DNA from: Pseudoalteromonas viridis
Lineage (GTDB): Bacteria > Pseudomonadota > Gammaproteobacteria > Enterobacterales > Alteromonadaceae
Direction of reading: 5' to 3'
Assembly: GCF_017742995.1 (NCBI RefSeq)
Contig: NZ_CP072425.1
Coordinates: forward strand, 3,729,001 to 3,793,000
DNA length: 64,000 nucleotides
Each line of letters starts with the position of its first letter. Position 1 is the first letter of the stretch. The translations under genes were made by a program, and so were the position numbers. Below are positions 56,853-64,000 of the stretch, piece by piece. Below the pieces are notes generated by a model, which was not told where the DNA came from, ran no database searches, and worked only from the letters and a program-made list of their open reading frames with translations.

Positions 56853-57907
56853 CTATATCTCAGAATATGCTTCTAGCAAATCTTTAGCCAAGTCCGTACG
56901 GGCTTGTTCATTAGAACCGTAGTTATCCGACGTAATTGTAATACCCTTTTTGTCCAGGTTTGTCTTAATCTTACTGAACTCTGAGATAAAGAACTCACGG
57001 CTAAGATCATTTTTTTGAACGCCAACTATGTAGAGCTTAGGGAAAATCTTAATAATTGCACCAAAGCCTATCGGTTTCGAAAGTATAAATTTGTTTGGGT
57101 CTTCCCACTCTTGATAAAAAACTTCTCTAAGACCAGAAAATACATTAAGAATAACCTTATGTATCACAGGATCATTCTCACCTATAAAGTACCTTCTAAG
57201 AGGTAAACTTGAATCATCTTCAAGCTCTATATCTCTTTTTATTTCACGACTATCTTTATCAGGATTCTTAGATATTAACTCTAAGATATACTTAATAAAT
57301 GTACCTTGAGATAAAGATGCCAACTCTTGGTCTTTTTCTTTTTTCCCAGCATTTTCAACCTACGATAAAAAGGCGAATTTGACTCCTTATTAAGTGCTCT
57401 TGCAATTTCATGGCACGTTTTATAAGGACTTCTAGTTTTACTCAAAGCAAAAAGATCATAAATTAGTGACATATTTACACGAGTCTGCTTACTATTAATA
57501 ATAGAAAAGACATACGCTCTCTGATACGGTTCAAGATCGAATATAAACACTACAGGCAACTGAAAATCACTGATATAGCTTGAATTTTTCAACCCTTCTA
57601 ATCTATGCTGACCATCAATCACATCACCAATAATGTCATTTTCATCAAAATAAATATAGTCATCATCAATTCTAACATTCGACGATAAATCTACCGCCAA
57701 AATAATCGGAGTTGGGAATGTTGCATCTGTATCAGAACTATATTCCGCTATTTCCTTAACTCTCTTTTTAGATTGCTCACGCTGTACTGCGTCAGGATGC
57801 TCTCCGCGAGCTGTTGCATCAGCAATCTTCGCTAAAACAGAAGCCTCTAGAGAAGTTAGATAGAAGTCCCCAATAGGTTGTTTGACCGATAGGTATCTAG
57901 TTTTCAT
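56853..57907 (-). pseudogene. DGQHR (DndB-like) domain protein, interrupted by -1 shift at A AAA AAG
   Basis: The zero frame (57907 down to 57281, 208 aa) holds VIDGQHRLEGLKNS (D98-R102) and FSIINSKQTRVNMSLIYDLFAL, the two hallmarks of DGQHR/DndB-family proteins, then runs off into unrelated residues (KKKKTKSWHLY). The continuation is in the -1 frame, from KKEKDQELASLSQGTFIKYI to 56853. The join is the heptamer A AAA AAG (plus 57338-57344), in phase, giving a protein of about 351 aa. DndB regulates DNA phosphorothioation genes; other DGQHR proteins occur in defence loci. The start overlaps the membrane-protein stop (TAATG). Could be programmed, decayed or a base-call error. Confidence 0.78.
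57338..57344 (-). promoter_or_regulatory. Slippery heptamer A AAA AAG in the DGQHR gene
   Basis: In-phase codons GGA AAA AAG; slippage to -1 continues GAA AAA GAC for 162 codons including the stop. A AAA AAG is the heptamer used by E. coli dnaX and several IS elements. Confidence 0.55.
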
Positions 57908-58496
57908 TATAGTTTTACCCCTGTACCATCATCTTTCAATTTTTTACTATCTGAGACTACTTCTTTAACTGTAGCATCGTCCTGTTCATTAAAACTATCA
58001 TCTAGGTGCCCATAATCCGGAGAAGAGATTTTTAGTAAACAATATGTGTATAAGCCGATGAATATGGCAAGAACATAAATTGAAAACTGTGGCACATCAA
58101 GAACCAAGTCAAAAGTTAATATTTCTGATGTTAAAGATTTAATTTGCACCGCAGCATAAATAACACCCGACAAAACTAAAAAGAAGATGACAAGAATGAT
58201 TGATACTATTTTTAGAGATGTGAACTCTGGCTTTTTGTTTTTTATAAAGCTAGCAAACAAAGGGCCTAATGCTGAGGCTGCGATTGCAATGGCATAAGTA
58301 TAAAAGCTACCGGCAGCAGAATCGAGATAAATGGACTGTGAAACAGGAATTGAATGAGAAAAATAGCGTATGATTATGTTAGCCAAAATCCCCAACTGGC
58401 CAGCAAAAATGGTAAATACAAACCATATAAAAACTCTAATTTGTCATCTTTGATCACTTTGAACGGATCAATTATGTACTGAAGTGGTTTAATCAT
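57907..58496 (-). pseudogene. Four-helix membrane protein, partner of DGQHR gene, with one -1 frame break near its start
   Basis: ATG 58496 (MIKPLQYIIDPFKVIKDDK, TAGGA upstream) is open for only 40 codons in the zero frame (to 58374). A -1 step near 58429-58442 (AAA or T5 on the coding strand) leads to RVFIWFVFTIFAGQLGILAN, completing a first helix, and to the long frame ending at 57907. The joined protein has four membrane helices (the first above; YTYAIAIAASALGPLFASFI; IVSIILVIFFLVLSGVIYAA; FSIYVLAIFIGLYTYCLL) and a 40-residue acidic C-terminal tail. Alternatively, translation starts at TTG 58395 and lacks most of helix 1. The stop overlaps the DGQHR start, implying translational coupling. 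No family recognised. Confidence 0.65.
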
Positions 58497-58510
58497 TTTT
58501 ATTCATCCTA

Positions 58511-58867
58511 CCTAACCCACTGAATTATATCATCAAGTTCATCCAAAGCTAAATATTCTTCATAACGCTTTAGCATTCATGCGTAAGCAGTACGCATAAT
58601 CGCTTGTTGAACTGGGCCGCTACCTACACGCCGTATCCGGCTGGTGTGGCTTATGCTGTGGGGATTTGCTTTTGATGAGTAACTTCTGTTCTGAACCGTT
58701 TGTGACTTAAACCGTTATAACCTGACTCATTCCCTGCCTGAACAACGTTATTTATGCGTATTATTAGACCCACTTTTTTCCTATTTGGCAAGGTGTTGCG
58801 GTTTCAACACAGCATGGCTTACTTCCCCTTGCAAAATGCAGCGTAACAACATGCTCGGACAACAAAC
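58511..58867. other. Non-coding gap between DGQHR module and MDR gene
   Basis: I see no credible gene. It contains a small palindrome ATGCGTA-agcag-TACGCAT (58579-58597) and a TTATAAC...CGTTAT pair (near 58705-58755) that only faintly recalls an attC site. Confidence 0.5.
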
Positions 58868-58897
58868 AAAAAAGCCCGACTAACCTAGCCGGGCTTT
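58868..58897 (-). terminator. Intrinsic terminator of the MDR oxidoreductase gene
   Basis: The stem AAAGCCCG / CGGGCTTT is followed on the minus strand by a T-run (six T), 25 bp past the stop. Confidence 0.9.
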
Positions 58898-58921
58898 GTA
58901 ACTCATAAATATCGTTTCGGA

Positions 58922-59929
58922 TTAATCGCGCGTGATGCGGATCACCGGGCGTTGCTGGCAGGTTTTCCCAAGTAAACAACTCAACGCATCACGCACGGTG
59001 TCGACGCTAAAGTCGAGCAGTTTAACCTCGGGGGCTTTGATACGACCGTTGCTGACGTCATCAAGTAACTGGCGGCCCATAAAGCACAGGTGCTGCTGGG
59101 CGCACAGGCTGTTGGCCATCCAGGCGCCGGCGACTGAGACCACGCCAATGTTAGGCGCTTTCTCAAACAGCAGATCTTCGGGAATGGTGCCAAAGCCATT
59201 GAGGCAGGCAATGCGACCGCAAAACCGCAAATGGCGCAGGTCATCCAAAAAGGAGTCGCCGCCTTGTGTATTCAGGATACAGTCAAAGCCGCCTGGCCCC
59301 ATTTCTCGCTTGATTTGTTCACATACCGACTCCGACTCGCAGTCGAACACCCAGTCTGCACCGAGCTTGCTCAGTCTTTTGTGATGCTCTTTCTGTGCAA
59401 AGGCAAACACCTGAGCACCGCGCTGTTTGGCGTATTGCACGGCAAAGTGTGCAACAGCACCTTGTGCGCTGTTGATGGCCAGCGAGTCGCCGTCCTGCAC
59501 CTGCATTTTATCCAAAGCCAGCAGTGCCGCCATGCCCGCGTTGGGTAATGACACCGCCACTTCGCCACTCATGCCATCGGGTACTTCCGACACCGCGTGG
59601 CTGGGTACAACCGCGTATTCTTTCAGCATCCCCTGCTCTGCCAGACTGGCATTAAACAATACCCGGCTGCCTTTGGGCGGAAATACCCCTTTAGCAGCTG
59701 AGACCACAGTGCCGACGGCATCCAGTCCCAAAATGTGCGGGTATTGCCACTGGCAAAATCCGTCTTTCGCCATCCGTGCGTCCAGGTGATTCAGGGCCAC
59801 ATAATCTATGGCAACCAGTAACTCGTTATCTCCCGGCACTGGCATGGCATGCTCTGCCATCGCTAAGTCAAACTCAGCGCCACATTGACGCAGCTCCAGT
59901 GCTCGCATGGTGGTTTTTTCGACTGACAT
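58922..59929 (-). CDS. Zinc-independent MDR oxidoreductase (quinone reductase/alcohol dehydrogenase-like)
   Basis: About 335 aa from ATG 59929 (MSVEKTTMRALELRQ), with GGAG 9 nt upstream; GTG 59944 and ATG 59908 are alternatives. GroES-like N-terminal domain (LLVAIDYVALNHLDARM, LGLDAVGTVVSAAKGV) and a Rossmann domain (INSAQGAVAHFAVQYAKQRGAQVFAFA, LGADWVFDCE, LNTQGG). The structural-zinc Cys cluster is absent. The substrate is unknown; the family reduces quinones, enones or aldehydes with NADPH. A strong palindrome (59969-60000) just upstream suggests control by a dedicated repressor. Confidence 0.85.
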   Translation of the reverse strand: MSVEKTTMRALELRQCGAEFDLAMAEHAMPVPGDNELLVAIDYVALNHLDARMAKDGFCQWQYPHILGLDAVGTVVSAAKGVFPPKGSRVLFNASLAEQGMLKEYAVVPSHAVSEVPDGMSGEVAVSLPNAGMAALLALDKMQVQDGDSLAINSAQGAVAHFAVQYAKQRGAQVFAFAQKEHHKRLSKLGADWVFDCESESVCEQIKREMGPGGFDCILNTQGGDSFLDDLRHLRFCGRIACLNGFGTIPEDLLFEKAPNIGVVSVAGAWMANSLCAQQHLCFMGRQLLDDVSNGRIKAPEVKLLDFSVDTVRDALSCLLGKTCQQRPVIRITRD

Positions 59930-59968
59930 GGTGGTTTTCTCCACTTTTCGGCCCTTTTAAGGCCTGAT

Positions 59969-60000
59969 TGCCCATAACTTTAACTGTCCTGTTATGGGCA
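59969..60000 (-). promoter_or_regulatory. Palindromic operator upstream of the MDR gene
   Basis: TGCCCATAAC and GTTATGGGCA are perfect 10-bp arms 12 nt apart, 40-71 bp before the chosen start. The position suits a MarR- or HxlR-type repressor site; the regulator is not in the window. Confidence 0.5.
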
Positions 60001-60085
60001 AAACTTCGCAATTATTGCTATTAAACCATCTTGGTCTCTGTCAAACAACTCAATATTGTGACAGGTGTTTAAATCCTGTTAACGG

Positions 60086-63000
60086 CTATTTTTCAATCAC
60101 AGGCTCATTTGCGTTGTCTTGCAAACCTTCCTTCGCGCTGTCGTTCAGGGTAAGCAGGCGATAGAACACCGGCGTGAATAGCAAGCCAAATACCGTTACC
60201 CCAATCATACCAAAGAACACCGCATTACCCATTGCCTGGCGCATCTCTGCACCCGCGCCTGATGCCAGTACCAGAGGGACCACACCGGCTGTGAACGCAA
60301 TCGAGGTCATCAGGATAGTACGCAGTCGTAAACGACACGCTTCCATGATGGCTTCCAGGTGCGTTGCACCGGATTTATGCTTATCGCGGGCAAACTCGAC
60401 CATCAAAATCGCATTCTTCGAGGCCAGTGCCACCAGTACAATCAGCGCAATCTGGGTGAAGATATTATTGTCGCCGCCCAGCATGTACACGCCCGCCAGC
60501 GCAGAGAATATCGTCATTGGCACTATCAATATAATGGCCAGTGGTAAACGCAGGCTCTCGTATTGGGCTGCCAGCACCATAAAGACCAGTACCACTACCA
60601 GAGGGAACACATACACCATGGTATTGCCCGCCAGAATTTGCTGATAGGTTACCTCAGTCCATTCATAGCTGATCCCTTCCGGTAAACTCTCGGCCAGTAC
60701 AGATTCAATCGCTTCTTTGGCCTGATCTGAGCTGTACCCCGGCGCCGGGCTGCCGTTCAGTTCTGCGGTCATATAGCCGTTATAGTGCATCACCCGATCC
60801 GGACCTGTGGTGGGTGTCACCGTAACTACGGAGCCCAGCGGTACCATATTGCCGGCGGCGTTACGCACTTTCAGGTTGTTGATCTGCGATTGCTTAGCAC
60901 GAAACTCTGCATCGGCCTGCGCTTTGACCTGATAAGTACGGCCAAACAGGTTAAAGTCATTCACATACACAGAGCCCAGGTAAATCTGTAGTGCATTGAA
61001 CACTTCATCCAGCGGGATACCCTGCAATAGTGCCTGCTCACGGTCAACGTTAATGTCCATTTGTGGCACCTGAATACGGAAGCTGGAGTACAAACCCGTC
61101 AGAGCCGGATGTTGCTGTGCCTGACCAATGGTATTCTGCAGTGCTGCAAACAAGGCTTCGAATCCTTTGTTTCCTCTGTCCTGAAGCTGTAATTTAAAGC
61201 CACCTGTGGTGCCCAGACCAAGAATTGGCGGCGGCGGGAACACAGCAACAAAGGCTTCATCAATTTCAGCAAAACGCATATTCAGCTGCATCGCAATCGC
61301 ATGGGCAGACAGGCTGGGATCCTGACGCTCAGAGAAATCAGCCAGTGGCGTAAACACAATGCCGCTGTTGGTACTGTTGGTAAACCCATTCACCGACAAG
61401 CCCGGGAACGCCACGGTGTGTGCCACACCAGGTACTTCCAGCGCAATCGCCTGCATTTGTTTGACCACGGCTTCGGTTCTGTCCAGACTGGCCGCATCCG
61501 GTAGTTGCGCTACCGCAACCAGGTATTGCTTATCCTGCTGCGGAATAAAGCCACCCGGCACTGAGTTAAACAGGCCAACGGTTGAACCCACCAGCGCTAA
61601 GTACACCACACCCACAACCACACTCATGCGGATCAGTTTTTGTACCAGCTTCTCGTAACCCTGCGCACCTTTGTCGAACATGCGGTTGAAGGGTTTGAAT
61701 AACCAGGTGCCAAACAGTTTGTCGAGCACGCGGGTCAGGCCATCTTTCGGCGCATCATGCGACTTTAACAGCAAGGCAGAAAGCGCAGGCGACAAGGTCA
61801 GCGAGTTAAAAGCCGAGATCAAAGTTGAAATGGTGATCGTCAGGGCAAATTGCTTATAAAACTGGCCCGACAGTCCGGTAATAAAGGCCGTTGGAATAAA
61901 CACCGCACACAATACAAAGGCAATGGCAATAATCGGACCGGTTACCTCGGTCATGGCAATTTTAGTTGCCTCAAACGGGCTATAACCGTCAGCAATATTA
62001 CGTTCTACGTTTTCGACCACCACAATGGCGTCGTCCACCACAATACCAATGGCCAGTACCAGACCAAACAAAGACAGTGTATTAATCGACACGCCCAGCA
62101 TCTGCATGATGGCAAAAGTACCAATCAGTGACACCGGCACGGCAATTAAAGGAATGATAGACGCGCGCCAGGTTTGCAGGAACACCACCACAACCACAAC
62201 TACCAGCAAAATGGCTTCCAGTAACGTCTGGATAACGGCGTCAATTGAGCCACGTACGAATACGGTCGGGTCATAAGCAATTTCATAGGTCATGCCCGCC
62301 GGGAAGTCTTTCGCCAGACGCGCCATTGTCGCACGTACGTTGTCAGACAAAGCAATGGCATTAGAGCCCGGACGCTGGAATACCGGCATCGCCAGCGCAG
62401 GCTGGTTATCCAGCATGGCGCGCAGCGCATAGTTTTCCTGGCCCAGTTCAACACGCGCAATATCCTGCAAGCGTGTGATCTGGCCCTGCTCACCCACTTT
62501 GATGATCACCTGCTCAAATTCATCAATCTGAGTTAAGCGCCCTTTTACATTCAACAATACCTGAAACTGGTTCTCATCCGGTGAAGGTTGAGCACCCAAA
62601 GAGCCTGCGGCCACCTGCTGGTTTTGTGCACGTAGAGCATTGATCACATCACCTGCAGTCAAATTACGCGCTGCCAGTGCATCGGGATTTAGCCACACAC
62701 GCATAGAGTATTTGGCACCACCAAACAGTTGCAAATCGCCCACTTCCGGCAAACGCTTCAGCTCATCTTTAATGTAAATGTCGGCATAGTTGGCCATGTA
62801 AGAGGTATCCTGCTGACCATCCGGAGACACCAAATGCACCACCAGCGCCAGGTTAGGCGACGATTTTTGTGCCGTCACACCCAGGCGTTGTACTTCCTGA
62901 GGAAGGCGTGGCAAGGCATTGTTCACCCGGTTTTGCACCTGAACCTGGGCCTGATCCAAGTCTGTGCCCAAAGCAAAGGTCACAGTCAGGGTAAGACGAC

Positions 63001-63262
63001 CATCGCTGGTTGCCTGCGATGAATGGTACAGCATGTTTTCCAGGCCATTGAGCTCCTGCTCAAGCGGCGTTGCGACGGTCTGACCGATTACTTTGGGGTT
63101 CGCCCCCGGGTAACTGGCGTTAACCACTACTGTAGGCGGCACCACTTCCGGGTATTCGCTGACTGGCAACTGAAACAGCGAGATGGCACCGGTGATCACA
63201 AACACCAGCGAGAGCATGGCCGCAAAAATCGGCCTGCTGATAAAAAAGTGAGAAAAGTTCAT
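60086..63262 (-). CDS. RND efflux pump permease, HAE1 family (MexF/OqxB-like)
   Basis: A 1058-aa inner-membrane drug/proton antiporter. The N-terminus MNFSHFFISRPIFAAMLSLV and SEYPEVVPPTVVVNASYPGA place it nearest MexF/OqxB. Twelve helices; the proton-relay Asp pair is in GIVVDDAIVVVENVERN (helix 4). The porter domains (PLEQELNGLENMLYHSSQA, QVQNRVNNALPRLPQEVQR) and the C-terminal half are intact. It exports hydrophobic compounds, with the adaptor encoded 9 bp upstream and an unseen outer-membrane channel. It is co-oriented with the MDR gene but more than 150 bp away from it. Confidence 0.95.
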   Translation of the reverse strand: MNFSHFFISRPIFAAMLSLVFVITGAISLFQLPVSEYPEVVPPTVVVNASYPGANPKVIGQTVATPLEQELNGLENMLYHSSQATSDGRLTLTVTFALGTDLDQAQVQVQNRVNNALPRLPQEVQRLGVTAQKSSPNLALVVHLVSPDGQQDTSYMANYADIYIKDELKRLPEVGDLQLFGGAKYSMRVWLNPDALAARNLTAGDVINALRAQNQQVAAGSLGAQPSPDENQFQVLLNVKGRLTQIDEFEQVIIKVGEQGQITRLQDIARVELGQENYALRAMLDNQPALAMPVFQRPGSNAIALSDNVRATMARLAKDFPAGMTYEIAYDPTVFVRGSIDAVIQTLLEAILLVVVVVVVFLQTWRASIIPLIAVPVSLIGTFAIMQMLGVSINTLSLFGLVLAIGIVVDDAIVVVENVERNIADGYSPFEATKIAMTEVTGPIIAIAFVLCAVFIPTAFITGLSGQFYKQFALTITISTLISAFNSLTLSPALSALLLKSHDAPKDGLTRVLDKLFGTWLFKPFNRMFDKGAQGYEKLVQKLIRMSVVVGVVYLALVGSTVGLFNSVPGGFIPQQDKQYLVAVAQLPDAASLDRTEAVVKQMQAIALEVPGVAHTVAFPGLSVNGFTNSTNSGIVFTPLADFSERQDPSLSAHAIAMQLNMRFAEIDEAFVAVFPPPPILGLGTTGGFKLQLQDRGNKGFEALFAALQNTIGQAQQHPALTGLYSSFRIQVPQMDINVDREQALLQGIPLDEVFNALQIYLGSVYVNDFNLFGRTYQVKAQADAEFRAKQSQINNLKVRNAAGNMVPLGSVVTVTPTTGPDRVMHYNGYMTAELNGSPAPGYSSDQAKEAIESVLAESLPEGISYEWTEVTYQQILAGNTMVYVFPLVVVLVFMVLAAQYESLRLPLAIILIVPMTIFSALAGVYMLGGDNNIFTQIALIVLVALASKNAILMVEFARDKHKSGATHLEAIMEACRLRLRTILMTSIAFTAGVVPLVLASGAGAEMRQAMGNAVFFGMIGVTVFGLLFTPVFYRLLTLNDSAKEGLQDNANEPVIEK

Positions 63263-63271
63263 AATGGCCTC

Positions 63272-64000
63272 TTAGTTTGCAGCGCTAAGCTGAGTGTCGC
63301 GCTGTGCAATCACAAGACGAGTATCATCCAGGTTCAGCGTCACCATGTTTGGGGTGATAGGCATGCCCGGACCAACACGTGCAGGGCCATTGGCCGCGAC
63401 TTTATCGCCCGCTTCCAGCCCCGATTTAATCGCACGGAATGCACCGTAGCGCTCACCCAGCTCTACCAGGCGGTATTGCAGCGTGTTATTGGCATCGACC
63501 GTCAGTACAAAGCGGTTTTTCAGATCCGTACCAATGGCGCGCTCAGGCACCAAAGGCATGGTTGCTGCATCGGCCGAGCCCAAAGAGATGCGGGCAAAGG
63601 CACCTGGTTTCAGGCCATGTTGCTGCGCATCAAACACTGCGCGTACGCCTAAAGTGCCGGTATTGGGGTTAATTTCGTTATCGATAAAATCAACTACGCC
63701 AGGCACCGATGCCCCACCATTGATACGCTGTAATTGCACGGTTACCGCATCGGTGGCATCAACACCGGCAAACTTGTCACTCCAGGTGCGCTCGTCAACA
63801 TCAAAGTAAGCATAGATCTGCTGATCTGACACTATGGTTGCCAGCGTGGTTTCACCGGCGCTCACATAATTACCTTTGGTCACGATAGCACGCGAAATCA
63901 CGCCACTGATCGGCGCTTCAACCTGGCTGAACTCCAGATCAAGGCGCGCTTTTTTCAGCTGTGCGGCGATTGCATCACGATTGGCCTGTGCCTGGCGCAA
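63272..64000 (-). CDS. RND efflux periplasmic adaptor (MexE-like), N-terminus outside window
   Basis: The C-terminal 242 residues of a membrane-fusion protein. Visible parts: the end of the alpha-hairpin (RQAQANRDAIAAQLKKARLDLEFSQVEAPISGVISRAIVTKGNYVSAG, a lipoyl-like half-motif), the beta-barrel domain (YAYFDVDERTW, VDFIDNEINPNTGTLGVRAVFDA, LKPGAFARISLG) and the membrane-proximal domain (VPERAIGTDLKNRFVLTVD). It precedes the permease gene by 9 bp, so they form an operon. It links the permease to the outer-membrane channel. Confidence 0.95.
   Translation of the reverse strand: MRQAQANRDAIAAQLKKARLDLEFSQVEAPISGVISRAIVTKGNYVSAGETTLATIVSDQQIYAYFDVDERTWSDKFAGVDATDAVTVQLQRINGGASVPGVVDFIDNEINPNTGTLGVRAVFDAQQHGLKPGAFARISLGSADAATMPLVPERAIGTDLKNRFVLTVDANNTLQYRLVELGERYGAFRAIKSGLEAGDKVAANGPARVGPGMPITPNMVTLNLDDTRLVIAQRDTQLSAAN

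Noticed and set aside
58764..58979. 71-codon minus-strand frame downstream of the MDR gene
   Set aside because: It runs through the MDR gene's terminator and overlaps its end in another frame.

Overview
The window is a stretch of chromosome from a marine gammaproteobacterium, most likely Pseudoalteromonas. I infer this from the gene families (paired TonB-dependent receptors, a TBDR/tryptophan-halogenase/SapC cluster, tmk-holB-pilZ-tatD, dcd-apbC divergent from metG, htpG near recR) and moderate GC content. No rRNA, tRNA, CRISPR array or prophage is visible.

Layout. 1-2665: ackA (5' end outside) and pta, the acetate/acetyl-phosphate pathway. 2812-5858: five tightly overlapping genes (ACT-domain protein, an EIIA-Glc-like protein, an ArsC/YffB reductase, dapE, an M15 peptidase). 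5878-9180: alaA-like aminotransferase, an Hpt protein, tapT (DTW) and a CLCA_X-type HExxH protein that overlaps tail to tail with a c-di-GMP phosphodiesterase (9128-11641). 11932-15894: dcd and apbC, divergent from metG. 15958-22304: a NADAR protein, a large beta-propeller sensor kinase, a PhoD-like phosphatase. 22294-24993: tatD, pilZ, holB, tmk, read leftward from tmk. 25140-30936: DUF6765-like protein, cupin, a BaeSR-like two-component pair with a GLYK-like kinase, a PilZ protein and a REC-only regulator. 31045-36675: hrpA, a CBS protein, a secreted isoaspartyl peptidase. 36798-41976: SapC, flavin-dependent halogenase and TBDR, with two near-identical LacI-type palindromes upstream of the receptor; probably one inducible nutrient-acquisition locus. 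42688-46887: htpG and recR, separated by a foreign collagen-like gene.

46900-58900 is accessory. It holds an MlaC-like protein, a PagL-like deacylase, a second TBDR, an unusual coiled-coil membrane protein, a small Cys-rich protein beside an attC-like palindrome, a secreted fibrinogen-like protein, a REP-associated transposase surrounded by scattered short repeats, and a two-gene module (four-helix membrane protein translationally coupled to a DGQHR/DndB-like protein). 58922-64000 holds an MDR oxidoreductase and a MexEF-like RND efflux pair (adaptor truncated by the window edge).

The most unusual signal is a set of three -1 frame breaks in accessory genes, each at or beside a homopolymer: the collagen-like gene (U UUU UUU in phase inside its signal peptide), the DGQHR gene (A AAA AAG in phase) and its membrane partner. 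Runs of 7-8 identical bases in core genes of the same window do not break frame. The breaks may be programmed frameshifting, phase variation, decay or sequence error; the sequence alone does not decide. The DGQHR/4-TM pair is my best candidate for an undescribed (possibly defence-type) system.
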